Shown here: positions 52,509 through 61,196 of the stretch, piece by piece
Layout of the letters: every line of letters starts with the position of its first letter
Position numbering within the stretch: position 1 is the stretch's first letter
Assembly (NCBI RefSeq): GCF_001314325.1
Contig: NZ_CP009429.1
Coordinates: forward strand, 806,501-870,500
DNA: 64,000 nucleotides
Origin: Sphingopyxis macrogoltabida
Lineage (GTDB): Bacteria > Pseudomonadota > Alphaproteobacteria > Sphingomonadales > Sphingomonadaceae
Direction: 5' to 3'
The notes under the pieces: model-generated
Seen by the model: the letters and a program-made list of their open reading frames with translations, nothing else
Database searches by the model: none
What the model was told of the DNA's origin: nothing
Program-made: the position numbers and the translations under genes

Positions 52509-55460
52509 ATGGCGATCTATCATTTCTCGGCAAAAGTGATTTCGCGTGCCGCCGGCAGCAGCGCGGTCGCCGCCGCGGCCTATCGTTCGGCCGACCGCCT
52601 CCACGACGAGCGGCTGGGGCGCAGCCACGACTTTTCCAACAAGGCGGGCGTCGTTCACAGCGAAGTGCTGCTAACGGAGGGTGCACCGGAACAATGGCGC
52701 GACCGCGAAAAGCTCTGGAATGACGTTGAGGCTGCGGAGATCCGAAAGGACGCGCAGCTCGCCCGCGAAATCGAGTTCGCGATTCCGCGCGAGATGACAC
52801 AGGAACAGGGCATCGAACTTGCCCGCGACTTCGTGGTTCACGAGTTCGTCGACCGCGGCATGATCGCCGATCTTAATGTGCATTGGGACATTGGCGCCGA
52901 TGGACTCGCCAAGCCGCACGGGCACCTCATGCTGACGATGCGCGAGATCAAGATCGGCGAGGATGGTGGGGCTGAGTTCGGCGCCAAGGTTCGCGAGTGG
53001 AACCGTACCGAGCTTTTGACCCATTGGCGCGAAGCCTGGGCGGACCATGTGAACGAGCGGCTGGCGTCACTCGACATCGATGCGCGCGTCGATCACCGAT
53101 CGCTCGAAGCACAGGGCATCGATCTCGAGCCGCAGCACAAGATCGGCCCGGCCGCGTCGCGTATGGCGGCCGCAGGGCTTGATGCCGACCGCGTCGGAGA
53201 GCATCTGGAGATCGCCCGCTCGAACGGTGACAAGATCATCGCCGATCCTGGTATCGCGCTCGACGCGATCACGCACCGCCAGGCGACATTTACGAACCGC
53301 GACCTCGCCATTTTTGTGCACCGGCACAGCGAAGGCAAGGAGCAGTTCGACGCGGTGATGGGCGCCATGAAGGCGGCGCCCGACCTGATCGCGCTCGGAA
53401 AGGATGGGCGCGGCGAAGACCGCTTCACGTCGCGGTCGATGATCGAGACCGAGCAGCGGTTGGAGCGAGCGACTGCAACGCTCGATGCGCGGCGTCATCA
53501 TGGCGTTGCCGATCGTCATCGCGAGCTTGCCTTGTCCCGCGCGCTGGAGCGCGGTCTCGATCTCTCCACCGAACAGCGCGGGGCGCTCGAACATGTCACA
53601 TCGTCGCGGGGCGTCAGCAACGTCATCGGCTATGCCGGAACGGGCAAGAGCGCAATGCTCGGCGTTGCCCGCGAGGCGTGGGAGGCGGCGAGCTATCAGG
53701 TGCAGGGTGCCGCGCTCTCGGGCATTGCGGCAGAAGGCTTGGAGCATGGTTCCGGCATCGCGTCGCGCACGCTCGCCAGCCTGGAGCATCATTGGGCCAA
53801 TGACCGCGAGCGTCTCACCGACAAGCATGTCCTCGTCATCGACGAGGCGGGCATGGTCGGGACCCGGCAGCTCGAACGCGTCTTGTCCGAAGCGGAGCGT
53901 CAGGGCGCCAAGGTTGTCCTGGTCGGCGATCCGCAGCAGCTTCAGGCGATTGAGGCGGGTGCGGCATTCCGGTCTGTCGCCGAGCGTCATGGCGCTGTCG
54001 AGATCATGGACATCCGCCGGCAGCAGGAGGACTGGCAGCGCGAGGCGACGCGCGAGCTCGCGACCGGGCACACCGGCGAGGCGATCGGGCGCTATGCTGA
54101 GGCGGGATTTGTGCATGCCGGCGAGACCCGCGCGGCGGCGCGTGCCGAGCTCGTCGATGCTTGGGATCGCGATCGCCGGCACTATCCCGATGCCAACCGC
54201 ATCATCCTCGCCCACACCAACGACGAGGTGCGGGCCCTCAACGAAGATGTGCGCGACCGGCTGAAAGCGAGTGGCGCGCTTGGCGCCGAGGTCGCCATCA
54301 CCGTCGAACGCGGCCAGCGAATGTTCGCCGAGAATGACCGTGTGATGTTCCTGAAGAATGAGCGGAGCATCGGCGTGAAAAATGGCTCGCTCGGAACCGT
54401 CCAGAATGTCGACCGGATGCGCATGGCCCTGATGCTCGACGATGGGCGGAGCGTTGCGTTCGACCTGAAGGACTATGCCCATGTCGATCATGGCTATGCC
54501 GCCACGATCCACAAGGCGCAGGGCATGACCGTTGACCGCGTGCAGGTCCTCGCGACGCCGGGGGTAGACAGCAACTCGACTTACGTCGCGCTGTCCAGGC
54601 ATCGCGAGCAGGTTGATCTCTACTACGGCCGCGACGATTTTGCGACCCGGAACAAGCTCGTTCGCGCCGCCTCGCGCGAGCGCGGCAAGGATATGGCGAG
54701 CGATTATCGGGCACCGACACCCGCGAAGTCATTCGAGCCCAAGCGCGGCATCTTCGACGGGCTGAAACTCTCCATTGCGCGCGAGACGCCAGCCGCGGTG
54801 ACAACCGAACGGCGGCGCCCAGTCAAGCTTGCGGAGGTCCGCGTGAGCGCCCGGTCGATCGACGCCGACCCGTCGCGCTCACCGCTCGACAAGGCGGTCG
54901 AGCGCTTTGCCAGCGTCACGAAGCAGATCGTCGATGTCCGGCGAGTCGGCGGTAAGGAACTGCCGCACGAACTCGATGCCTATCGCACGGCCCGTGCGGA
55001 GCTCGATGCGCTGCGCCCCGGGGGCGCGAGCGATCTTCGCGAAGCGTTCGGGAAGAGCTACCAGCTGACTAAGGAAGCGGCGGCGGGTCGGACCGCAGGG
55101 GCGATGGCGGAGATGGATCGCAGAGACGCGGCACGCGCTGCGGAGCGAACCGCGGCCGAACGCGCGGCGCGCGAGCGCGTCCGGCATGCTGCCGATACTG
55201 AGAAGCGGGCCGATCTGTTCGTTGCGACATGGAAGAAGGAAAGCGCGCGCGTGAAAGACGCGCCGACCTATGGGGGGCGCGACGCGGCGCGTGCCAATCT
55301 TTCCGACATGGCGAAGAGCCTGCACCGCGATCCGCAGCTCGAGTCGCTGCTCCAGAATCGTCGCGCCCAGCTAGGGTTGGACGTCATGAGCACGAAAACG
55401 CTGTCTCAGGATCTCCAGCTAAGTCTAGGCCGTGGACGCGGCATGGGGATAGGGATGTAG
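52509..55460 (+). CDS. traA: Ti-type conjugative relaxase-helicase TraA
   Basis: 983-residue relaxase. The N-terminal MobA/MobL domain (residues ~1-220) begins AIYHFSAKVISRAAGSSAVA and has the metal-binding PHGHLML histidines near residue 137. A TraA/TrwC-like SF1 helicase follows with Walker A GYAGTGKSAML near 376, VIDEAGMVGTRQLE near 445, LVGDPQQLQAIEAG, and the C-terminal HGYAATIHKAQGMTVDRV and TYVALSRHR motifs. The tail (after ~740) is helical. ATG 52509 is used because the conserved start follows directly. It is shorter than typical TraA (about 1100). It nicks oriT and unwinds the transferred strand. Confidence 0.93.
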   Translation: MAIYHFSAKVISRAAGSSAVAAAAYRSADRLHDERLGRSHDFSNKAGVVHSEVLLTEGAPEQWRDREKLWNDVEAAEIRKDAQLAREIEFAIPREMTQEQGIELARDFVVHEFVDRGMIADLNVHWDIGADGLAKPHGHLMLTMREIKIGEDGGAEFGAKVREWNRTELLTHWREAWADHVNERLASLDIDARVDHRSLEAQGIDLEPQHKIGPAASRMAAAGLDADRVGEHLEIARSNGDKIIADPGIALDAITHRQATFTNRDLAIFVHRHSEGKEQFDAVMGAMKAAPDLIALGKDGRGEDRFTSRSMIETEQRLERATATLDARRHHGVADRHRELALSRALERGLDLSTEQRGALEHVTSSRGVSNVIGYAGTGKSAMLGVAREAWEAASYQVQGAALSGIAAEGLEHGSGIASRTLASLEHHWANDRERLTDKHVLVIDEAGMVGTRQLERVLSEAERQGAKVVLVGDPQQLQAIEAGAAFRSVAERHGAVEIMDIRRQQEDWQREATRELATGHTGEAIGRYAEAGFVHAGETRAAARAELVDAWDRDRRHYPDANRIILAHTNDEVRALNEDVRDRLKASGALGAEVAITVERGQRMFAENDRVMFLKNERSIGVKNGSLGTVQNVDRMRMALMLDDGRSVAFDLKDYAHVDHGYAATIHKAQGMTVDRVQVLATPGVDSNSTYVALSRHREQVDLYYGRDDFATRNKLVRAASRERGKDMASDYRAPTPAKSFEPKRGIFDGLKLSIARETPAAVTTERRRPVKLAEVRVSARSIDADPSRSPLDKAVERFASVTKQIVDVRRVGGKELPHELDAYRTARAELDALRPGGASDLREAFGKSYQLTKEAAAGRTAGAMAEMDRRDAARAAERTAAERAARERVRHAADTEKRADLFVATWKKESARVKDAPTYGGRDAARANLSDMAKSLHRDPQLESLLQNRRAQLGLDVMSTKTLSQDLQLSLGRGRGMGIGM

Positions 55461-55469
55461 GCTGCTTCC

Positions 55470-55931
55470 ATGACCCAGAAACCAACCCGCACCGCCAAGC
55501 CGCCCGCCGATGCCGCCACCGCCTTCGAGGACCTGCGCCGGGAGATATCTCTTCAGCGCACCGCGATCGAAGGCCTAACGGCGGCGAAGGACAAACTCCC
55601 CGATTACTCGCCAACGCTCCGCGCCATGGAGACGCGGCTCGGCCAGTTGGAAAGGCACGTGGAAAGCATCAACGAACGCCCGGCTATGCGGCTCACGCCG
55701 CTAACGATCGCCACGGAAATGCACGAAGGATTGATCACCTACCGGGCTGATGACCGCAAGATCCTCGTGGAGGCGTGCGATGCGCTGTCGCGCTCGCTTG
55801 GCCGGGTCGAGGGCATGGTCAAGCAGAAGCGGTCGAACGACGAGCAGGATTGGTGGGTGACATGGGCCGCGACTGGGGGCTTCCTATGGGGCGCATTCTG
55901 GACCCTCGTTAGCTTAGCGGCTTTGACGTAA
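55470..55931 (+). CDS. DUF6118-like membrane-anchored protein, possibly truncated
   Basis: 153-residue protein commonly found after traA in sphingomonad elements: AFEDLRREISLQRTAIEGLT, LPDYSPTLRAM, and a C-terminal hydrophobic segment (WWVTWAATGGFLWGAFWTLV). It ends right after the first membrane segment; family members I recall are longer, so it may be truncated near the island end. It starts 9 bases after the traA stop. Function unknown. No traG or trb genes follow. Confidence 0.65.
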   Translation: MTQKPTRTAKPPADAATAFEDLRREISLQRTAIEGLTAAKDKLPDYSPTLRAMETRLGQLERHVESINERPAMRLTPLTIATEMHEGLITYRADDRKILVEACDALSRSLGRVEGMVKQKRSNDEQDWWVTWAATGGFLWGAFWTLVSLAALT

Positions 55932-56278
55932 CATGGCGATCGCGTACCTCGGAGGCAAGGCGCCTGAGTTTAGCCATTCGGAAGAGCATTTGAACATGTT
56001 GAAAGGGTGGCCTCGCTGGTGATTGCTATCACAACCAGCTAAATGCGTTATCGACTTCGATTCCGAGGATGGGCACCATTTTTCTTATGTGACGCGCTAT
56101 TGAGATTATTCCCGGCAGACGGCTACCGGGAATTGTACAGCGCTCGAAAGAGATATCGATCAAAGCGTTCGAGCGCGTGCAGCTCATGCTGTGGTGCGGC
56201 TTTGGGTCGATAGCAGTGCGGCGTTCGCCGAAAAGGCGTTCAACCTCTCCGGGAGAATATCGTCTTCAGCATTGTGGA
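55932..56278. other. Gene-free right end of the mobilisable island
   Basis: About 350 bases between the DUF6118-like gene and the second tRNA-Thr copy. It contains a small hairpin near 56116-56135 (CCCGG...CCGGG) and no open frame with coding character. It is likely the right attachment arm of the island. Confidence 0.45.
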
Positions 56279-56353
56279 TGGTGCCGCTTCAGGACTCGAA
56301 CCTGTGACCCCATCATTACGAATGATGTGCTCTACCAACTGAGCTAAAGCGGC
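56279..56353 (-). tRNA. tRNA-Thr (CGT) copy with a one-base deletion
   Basis: Same sequence and orientation as the tRNA at 34710-34785 except that one base is missing at the 3' side of the T-stem: CCTGT-AAGCGGC becomes CCTG-AAGCGGC (75 bases with CCA). The last T-stem pair is lost, so function is doubtful. About 45 bases upstream of both copies are also similar (GGCGCCTCTA, CAGCG, GACAAGCATC) but with substitutions and gaps, so the two are homologous loci and not a simple recent duplication. It forms the right boundary of the island next to the kdp region. Confidence 0.85.
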
Positions 56354-56649
56354 AACGCCGGCGCCTCTAACAGCGCGGCCGGATGATGACAAGCATCGTC
56401 TGGCAATTGTTTCGGTGCGCAGCATTGCGCCCCGAGCAGAGAGGGTTTGATTCGCGTTGCAGGTCGGGCGGATATCGAGCCATCCCCCGAAGCGGTCTGC
56501 AGCTTGGGGCGAATTTCGAAAAAATCATACGCAAATACTATGCGCGCCCCGATTTCGCGCTCTCGAATTCAAACGCGGCCCCGGCCTATTTGAGCCTCCT
56601 GCGGACGACTCGCCATCTTCCGTGGCCTGCGTCGTGCCGGAGCAACATC

Positions 56650-56733
56650 ATGCAGGATCTGATCTGGATCGGCATCATCCTCGGCCTTCTCGCCGCGAGC
56701 CTCGGTTATGCGCGGCTGTGCGACGACGCATAG
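56650..56733 (+). CDS. Small membrane peptide upstream of kdpF
   Basis: 27-residue hydrophobic peptide (LIWIGIILGLLAASLGYARL then CDDA), one membrane helix ending in the RLCD motif. Similar peptides are often found just before kdpFA in alphaproteobacteria. GGAGC lies about 7 bases before ATG 56650. The stop is 11 bases before kdpF, so it is the first gene of the kdp operon. Its role is unknown; a second KdpF-like stabilising subunit is a reasonable guess. Confidence 0.7.
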   Translation: MQDLIWIGIILGLLAASLGYARLCDDA

Positions 56734-56744
56734 GGACCGATGCC

Positions 56745-56834
56745 ATGACCCTCGACTTCTGGCTCGCGGGCCTCACCGCGCTGGGCCTTCTTTGCTGTCT
56801 CGTCGCCGTGCTCGCGCGGCCCGAACGTTTCTAG
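56745..56834 (+). CDS. kdpF: KdpF, small subunit of the K+-transporting ATPase
   Basis: 29-residue single-helix peptide ending in the family's typical LARPERF. KdpF stabilises the KdpFABC complex in the inner membrane. Start ATG 56745, stop TAG 12 bases before kdpA. Confidence 0.85.
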   Translation: MTLDFWLAGLTALGLLCCLVAVLARPERF

Positions 56835-56846
56835 GCGAGGCGCGCC

Positions 56847-58550
56847 ATGACGTTTCAGGGATGGCTCCTGATCGCCGCCTTCGCCGGCATCCTCCTGCTT
56901 CTGGCGAAGCCGATGGGTCAATGGCTCTTCGCGCTTTACGAGGGGCGCCGCACGCCGCTCCACCGCGTGTTGGGGCCCGTCGAGACGGGTTTTTACCGCC
57001 TCTCGGGCATCGACCCGAACGAGGAGCAGGGCTGGCGCCGCTACGCCGTGCATATGCTCGTCTTCAACGCGGCGCTCGCGCTCTTCACTTATGCGATCCT
57101 GCGCCTGCAGGGCGTGCTGCCGCTCAATCCGCTCGGCTATGACGGCACCAGCGCAGACCTCGCCTTCAACACGGCGATCAGCTTTACCGCGAACACCAAC
57201 TGGCAGAGCTATGGCGGTGAGTCGACGATGTCGAACCTGAGCCAGATGCTCGGCCTCACGATCCATAACTTCCTGTCGGCGGCGACGGGCATCGCGCTCG
57301 CCTTCGCCCTGTTCCGCGGTTTCGCGCGGCGCGAGATGAAGACGATCGGCAATTTCTGGGCCGATATGACGCGCGTCACGCTCTATCTGTTGTTGCCGCT
57401 CTGCGCCGTGCTTGCGATCTTCTATATCGCGAGCGGCGTGCCGCAGACGCTCGCCGGCTCGGTCGACGTGACGACGCTCGAGGGCGTCAAACAGACCCTT
57501 GCACTGGGGCCGGTCGCTTCGCAGGAAGCGATCAAGATGCTCGGCACCAACGGCGGCGGCTTTTTCAACGCCAACTCGGCGCATCCGTTCGAGAATCCGA
57601 CGGCGCTGACCAACTTCGTCCAGATGCTGTCGATCTTCGCCATCGGTACCGGGCTGACCTGGACCTTCGGCAAGGCGGTCGGCAATCCGCGTCAGGGCTG
57701 GGCGATCCTTGCCGCGATGATGGCGCTGTTCCTCGCCGGGGCTGCGATCACCTATTGGCAGGAAGCCGCGGGCAATCCGGTGTTCCACAATCTCGGCGTT
57801 GCCGGCGGCAATATGGAGGGCAAGGAGGTGCGCTTCGGCATCGCCCAGTCGGCGTTGTTCGCGGTCGTCACGACAGCGGCGTCGTGCGGGGCGGTCAATG
57901 CGATGCACGACAGCTTCACCGCGCTCGGCGGCATGATCCCGCTGTTCAACATGCAACTCGGCGAGGTCGTCGTCGGCGGGGTCGGCGCGGGGATCTATGG
58001 TTTCCTGCTCTTCGCGATCCTTGCCATTTTCGTGGCCGGGCTGATGGTCGGGCGGACCCCCGAATATGTCGGCAAGAAGATCGAGGCGCGCGAGGTCAAG
58101 CTTGCGGTGCTCGCGATCGCGGTGCTGCCGCTCGTCATCCTCGGCTTCAGTGCCATCGCGTCGGTGACGGAGGCAGGGCTTGCGGGTCCGCTCAACAAGG
58201 GGCCGCACGGATTTTCCGAAATCCTCTACGCCTTCACCAGCGCGACCGCGAACAACGGCTCTGCCTTTGCCGGGCTCAGCGCCAACACGCCCTTCTATAA
58301 CGGCATGCTGGGCGTCGCGATGTGGATCGGCCGTTTCTTCATCATCGTGCCGATGCTCGCGATCGCGGGCGGCCTCGCGGCGAAGAAATATACGCCGGCG
58401 ACGGCGGGTAGCTTCCCGACCACCGGGCCGCTGTGGACGGCGCTGCTCGTCGGCATCGTGCTGATCGTCGGCGGCCTGACCTTCCTGCCGAGCCTCGCGC
58501 TCGCCCCGATCGCCGATCATCTCGCGATGACGAGCGGCCAGCTTTTCTAA
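56847..58550 (+). CDS. kdpA: KdpA, K+-binding channel-like subunit
   Basis: 567-residue polytopic membrane protein, normal length. The four selectivity-filter repeats are visible: [58 protein letters not shown] and [20 protein letters not shown]. It provides the extracytoplasmic K+ entry path of the KdpFABC P-type ATPase, a high-affinity uptake system used at low K+. It is followed by kdpB after 12 bases. Confidence 0.97.
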   Translation: MTFQGWLLIAAFAGILLLLAKPMGQWLFALYEGRRTPLHRVLGPVETGFYRLSGIDPNEEQGWRRYAVHMLVFNAALALFTYAILRLQGVLPLNPLGYDGTSADLAFNTAISFTANTNWQSYGGESTMSNLSQMLGLTIHNFLSAATGIALAFALFRGFARREMKTIGNFWADMTRVTLYLLLPLCAVLAIFYIASGVPQTLAGSVDVTTLEGVKQTLALGPVASQEAIKMLGTNGGGFFNANSAHPFENPTALTNFVQMLSIFAIGTGLTWTFGKAVGNPRQGWAILAAMMALFLAGAAITYWQEAAGNPVFHNLGVAGGNMEGKEVRFGIAQSALFAVVTTAASCGAVNAMHDSFTALGGMIPLFNMQLGEVVVGGVGAGIYGFLLFAILAIFVAGLMVGRTPEYVGKKIEAREVKLAVLAIAVLPLVILGFSAIASVTEAGLAGPLNKGPHGFSEILYAFTSATANNGSAFAGLSANTPFYNGMLGVAMWIGRFFIIVPMLAIAGGLAAKKYTPATAGSFPTTGPLWTALLVGIVLIVGGLTFLPSLALAPIADHLAMTSGQLF

Positions 58551-58562
58551 GGATCACGCAAA

Positions 58563-60596
58563 ATGGCCCGGTCTGAAACCAAGTCCCTGTTTACGGCTGA
58601 CCTGATCGTTCCGGCGATCGGCGACGCCTTTCGCAAGCTCAACCCGAAAGAACTGATCCGCAATCCTGTGATGTTCACCACCGCGGTCGTCGCGGCGCTG
58701 CTCACCGTCCTGCTCGTCGTCGGGCACGACGGGACCGCTACGGGCTTCAAGTTCCAGCTCGTCGTCTGGCTGTGGCTGACCGTGCTTTTCGGCACCTTCG
58801 CCGAAGCGCTCGCCGAAGGGCGCGGCAAGGCGCAGGCGGCATCGCTGCGCGCGGCCAAGGCCGAACTGACCGCGAAGCGCCTGAAGGGGCCGGGCGGGAC
58901 GTGGGATGATGTCCCGGCCAGCGCGCTCAAGGTCGGCGATGAGGTACTCGTCGAGACGGGCGACCTCATTCCTTCCGATGGCGAAGTCGTCGCCGGGGTG
59001 GCATCGGTCAACGAAGCGGCGATCACCGGCGAAAGCGCGCCGGTGATCCGCGAGGCGGGCGGCGACCGCAGCGCGGTCACGGCGGGCACGCGCGTCATTT
59101 CGGACGAGATCCGGGTGCGGGTGACGGTCAATCCGGGGCAGGGCTTTCTCGACCGGATGATCGCACTCGTCGAAGGTGCCGAGCGGCAAAAGACGCCGAA
59201 CGAGATCGCGCTGACCCTGCTGCTCGTCGGGCTGACGATCATCTTCCTGATCGCGGTCGGGACAATCCCCGCTTTTGCAAGCTATGCGGGCGGGAGCATT
59301 CCGGTGGCGATCCTTGCGGCGTTGCTGATCACCCTGATTCCGACGACCATCGCGGCCTTGCTTTCGGCCATCGGCATTGCGGGCATGGACCGGCTCGTGC
59401 GCTTCAATGTGCTCGCCAAGTCGGGCCGCGCGGTCGAGGCGGCGGGCGACGTCGACGTGCTGCTGCTCGACAAGACCGGCACGATCACCGTCGGCGACCG
59501 CCAGGCGACCGAATTTCGCGCCGTGGGCGGCCATTCGGCGGCGCAGCTCGCCGAGGCGGCGCTGCTCGCCAGCCTTGCCGATGAAACGCCGGAGGGGCGC
59601 TCGATCGTCGTACTGGCGCGCGAAGGCTTCGGTCAGACCGCCGAGATGCCCGCGGGTGCAGAGATTATCGCCTTCACTGCGCAGACGCGCATCTCGGGCA
59701 TCCGGATCGGCGACAGCGTGATTCAGAAGGGCGCGGTGGACTCGGTCCTGCGCGCCAATCCCGGCGCGGGGACCACCGCTGCCGCGACCGAGCTCCGCCG
59801 TATCACCGACGAGATCGCGCGCGCCGGCGGCACGCCGCTGGCGGTCGCGAAGGACGGTGAGTTGCTCGGTGCGATCTTTTTGAAGGACATCGTCAAGGCG
59901 GGCATTCGCGAACGCTTCGGCGAACTGCGCGCGATGGGCATCCGCACGGTGATGATCACCGGCGACAATCCGCTCACTGCCGCGGCGATCGCGGCGGAGG
60001 CCGGGGTGGACGATTTCCTCGCGCAGGCGACGCCCGAGGACAAGCTTGAGCTGATCCGCAAGGAACAGGCGGGCGGGCGGCTGGTCGCGATGTGCGGCGA
60101 CGGCACCAACGATGCGCCGGCGCTGGCGCAGGCCGATGTCGGCGTTGCGATGAACACCGGCACGCAGGCGGCGCGCGAGGCCGGCAATATGGTCGACCTC
60201 GACAGCGATCCGACCAAGCTGATCGAGGTGGTCGGGCTGGGCAAGCAGCTGCTGATGACGCGCGGGGCGCTCACGACCTTTTCGGTTGCCAACGACGTGG
60301 CCAAATATTTCGCGATCATCCCGGCGATGTTCGTCGCGCTCTATCCCGGGCTCGGCGTGCTCAACATCATGGGGCTCACCAGCCCCGAGAGCGCGATCCT
60401 GTCGGCGATCATCTTCAACGCGCTGATCATTCCGTTGCTCGTGCCGCTCGCGCTGAGGGGCGTGACCTACCGGCCGATGGGGGCGGGGCCGCTGCTCGCG
60501 CGCAACCTTGCCGTCTATGGTCTCGGCGGCCTCGTCGCGCCCTTTATCGGCATCAAGCTCATCGACCTGGCCGTCGGCGGCCTCGGTCTTGCCTGA
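58563..60596 (+). CDS. kdpB: KdpB, P-type ATPase catalytic subunit
   Basis: 677-residue P-type ATPase. Actuator-domain TGES is in [16 protein letters not shown]; the phosphorylation site is [14 protein letters not shown] (Asp near residue 305); the hinge is [20 protein letters not shown]. Membrane helices lie at the N terminus, around residues 220-275 and at the C terminus. It hydrolyses ATP to drive K+ uptake through KdpA. It is intact and matches family length. Confidence 0.97.
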   Translation: MARSETKSLFTADLIVPAIGDAFRKLNPKELIRNPVMFTTAVVAALLTVLLVVGHDGTATGFKFQLVVWLWLTVLFGTFAEALAEGRGKAQAASLRAAKAELTAKRLKGPGGTWDDVPASALKVGDEVLVETGDLIPSDGEVVAGVASVNEAAITGESAPVIREAGGDRSAVTAGTRVISDEIRVRVTVNPGQGFLDRMIALVEGAERQKTPNEIALTLLLVGLTIIFLIAVGTIPAFASYAGGSIPVAILAALLITLIPTTIAALLSAIGIAGMDRLVRFNVLAKSGRAVEAAGDVDVLLLDKTGTITVGDRQATEFRAVGGHSAAQLAEAALLASLADETPEGRSIVVLAREGFGQTAEMPAGAEIIAFTAQTRISGIRIGDSVIQKGAVDSVLRANPGAGTTAAATELRRITDEIARAGGTPLAVAKDGELLGAIFLKDIVKAGIRERFGELRAMGIRTVMITGDNPLTAAAIAAEAGVDDFLAQATPEDKLELIRKEQAGGRLVAMCGDGTNDAPALAQADVGVAMNTGTQAAREAGNMVDLDSDPTKLIEVVGLGKQLLMTRGALTTFSVANDVAKYFAIIPAMFVALYPGLGVLNIMGLTSPESAILSAIIFNALIIPLLVPLALRGVTYRPMGAGPLLARNLAVYGLGGLVAPFIGIKLIDLAVGGLGLA

Positions 60597-60605
60597 GGAT
60601 TATTC

Positions 60606-61196
60606 ATGGACAAGGATCTCATCAGCTCGCTGCGCCCCGCGCTCGTCATGACGTTGCTTTTCGCGGCGCTGCTCGGGCTCGCCTATCCGCTCGCGATCAC
60701 CGGTATCGGACAGGCCTTTTTTCCCGGTCAGGCGAACGGCAGCCTCGTACGCGAGAAGGGGATCGTCGTCGGCTCCACCGTCGTCGGGCAAGCCTTCGCG
60801 TCGGAGCGATATTTCCACAGCCGGCCTTCGGCGGCGGGCGACGGTTACGACGGAATGGCCTCGTCGGGCTCGAACCTCGGCCCGACGTCGCAGGCGCTCG
60901 CCGACCGCGTGCGGGCCGATGTCGTCCGGCTTTCCGAAACGGCGCCAGGGCCGAACGTCCCGCCTGACCTGGTGACGACCTCCGCCTCGGGGCTCGACCC
61001 TCATATCAGTCCCGAGGCGGCTCTTTACCAAAGCGAGCGCGTGGCGCGCGTGCGCGGACTCGACCCCACTAAGGTTCGCAGGCTGGTCGAACAGGCGGTC
61101 GAGACGCCGTTGTTGGGCTTTCTGGGCGAGCCGCGCGTCAATCTGTTCAAGCTCAATCGACGACTCGATGCACTTGGGGCTAAACCGGCGAGGTGA
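60606..61196 (+). CDS. kdpC: KdpC, K+-transporting ATPase accessory subunit
   Basis: 196-residue protein with one N-terminal membrane helix (LVMTLLFAALLGLAYPLAIT) and the family's conserved ASERYFHSRPSAAGDGYDGM and DPHISPEAALYQSERVARVR stretches. KdpC sits on the periplasmic side and stabilises KdpA-KdpB. The stop overlaps the kdpD GTG start. Confidence 0.96.
   Translation: MDKDLISSLRPALVMTLLFAALLGLAYPLAITGIGQAFFPGQANGSLVREKGIVVGSTVVGQAFASERYFHSRPSAAGDGYDGMASSGSNLGPTSQALADRVRADVVRLSETAPGPNVPPDLVTTSASGLDPHISPEAALYQSERVARVRGLDPTKVRRLVEQAVETPLLGFLGEPRVNLFKLNRRLDALGAKPAR

Larger units (their letters stand above)
34710..56353. mobile_element. Putative mobilisable genomic island bounded by tRNA-Thr copies
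   Basis: 21.6-kb segment flanked by same-orientation tRNA-Thr(CGT) sequences of 76 and 75 bases that differ by a single missing base. A tyrosine recombinase gene starts about 190 bases inside the left copy, and relaxase, TraC, TraD and oriT lie at the right. Partition-like, DUF736, AlpA, ArdC and MucR genes are typical island/plasmid backbone. Beyond the right copy is the chromosomal kdp operon. No type IV secretion or coupling-protein genes are present, so transfer would need a helper. Precise recombination core is not resolved. Confidence 0.75.

Noticed and set aside
53067..54602. 511-codon open frame on the minus strand
   Set aside because: It mirrors the traA helicase region, whose motifs are unmistakable on the plus strand.
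56706..58520. 604-codon open frame on the minus strand
   Set aside because: It is antisense to kdpF/kdpA, with arginine/glutamate-rich low-complexity sequence and no family features.
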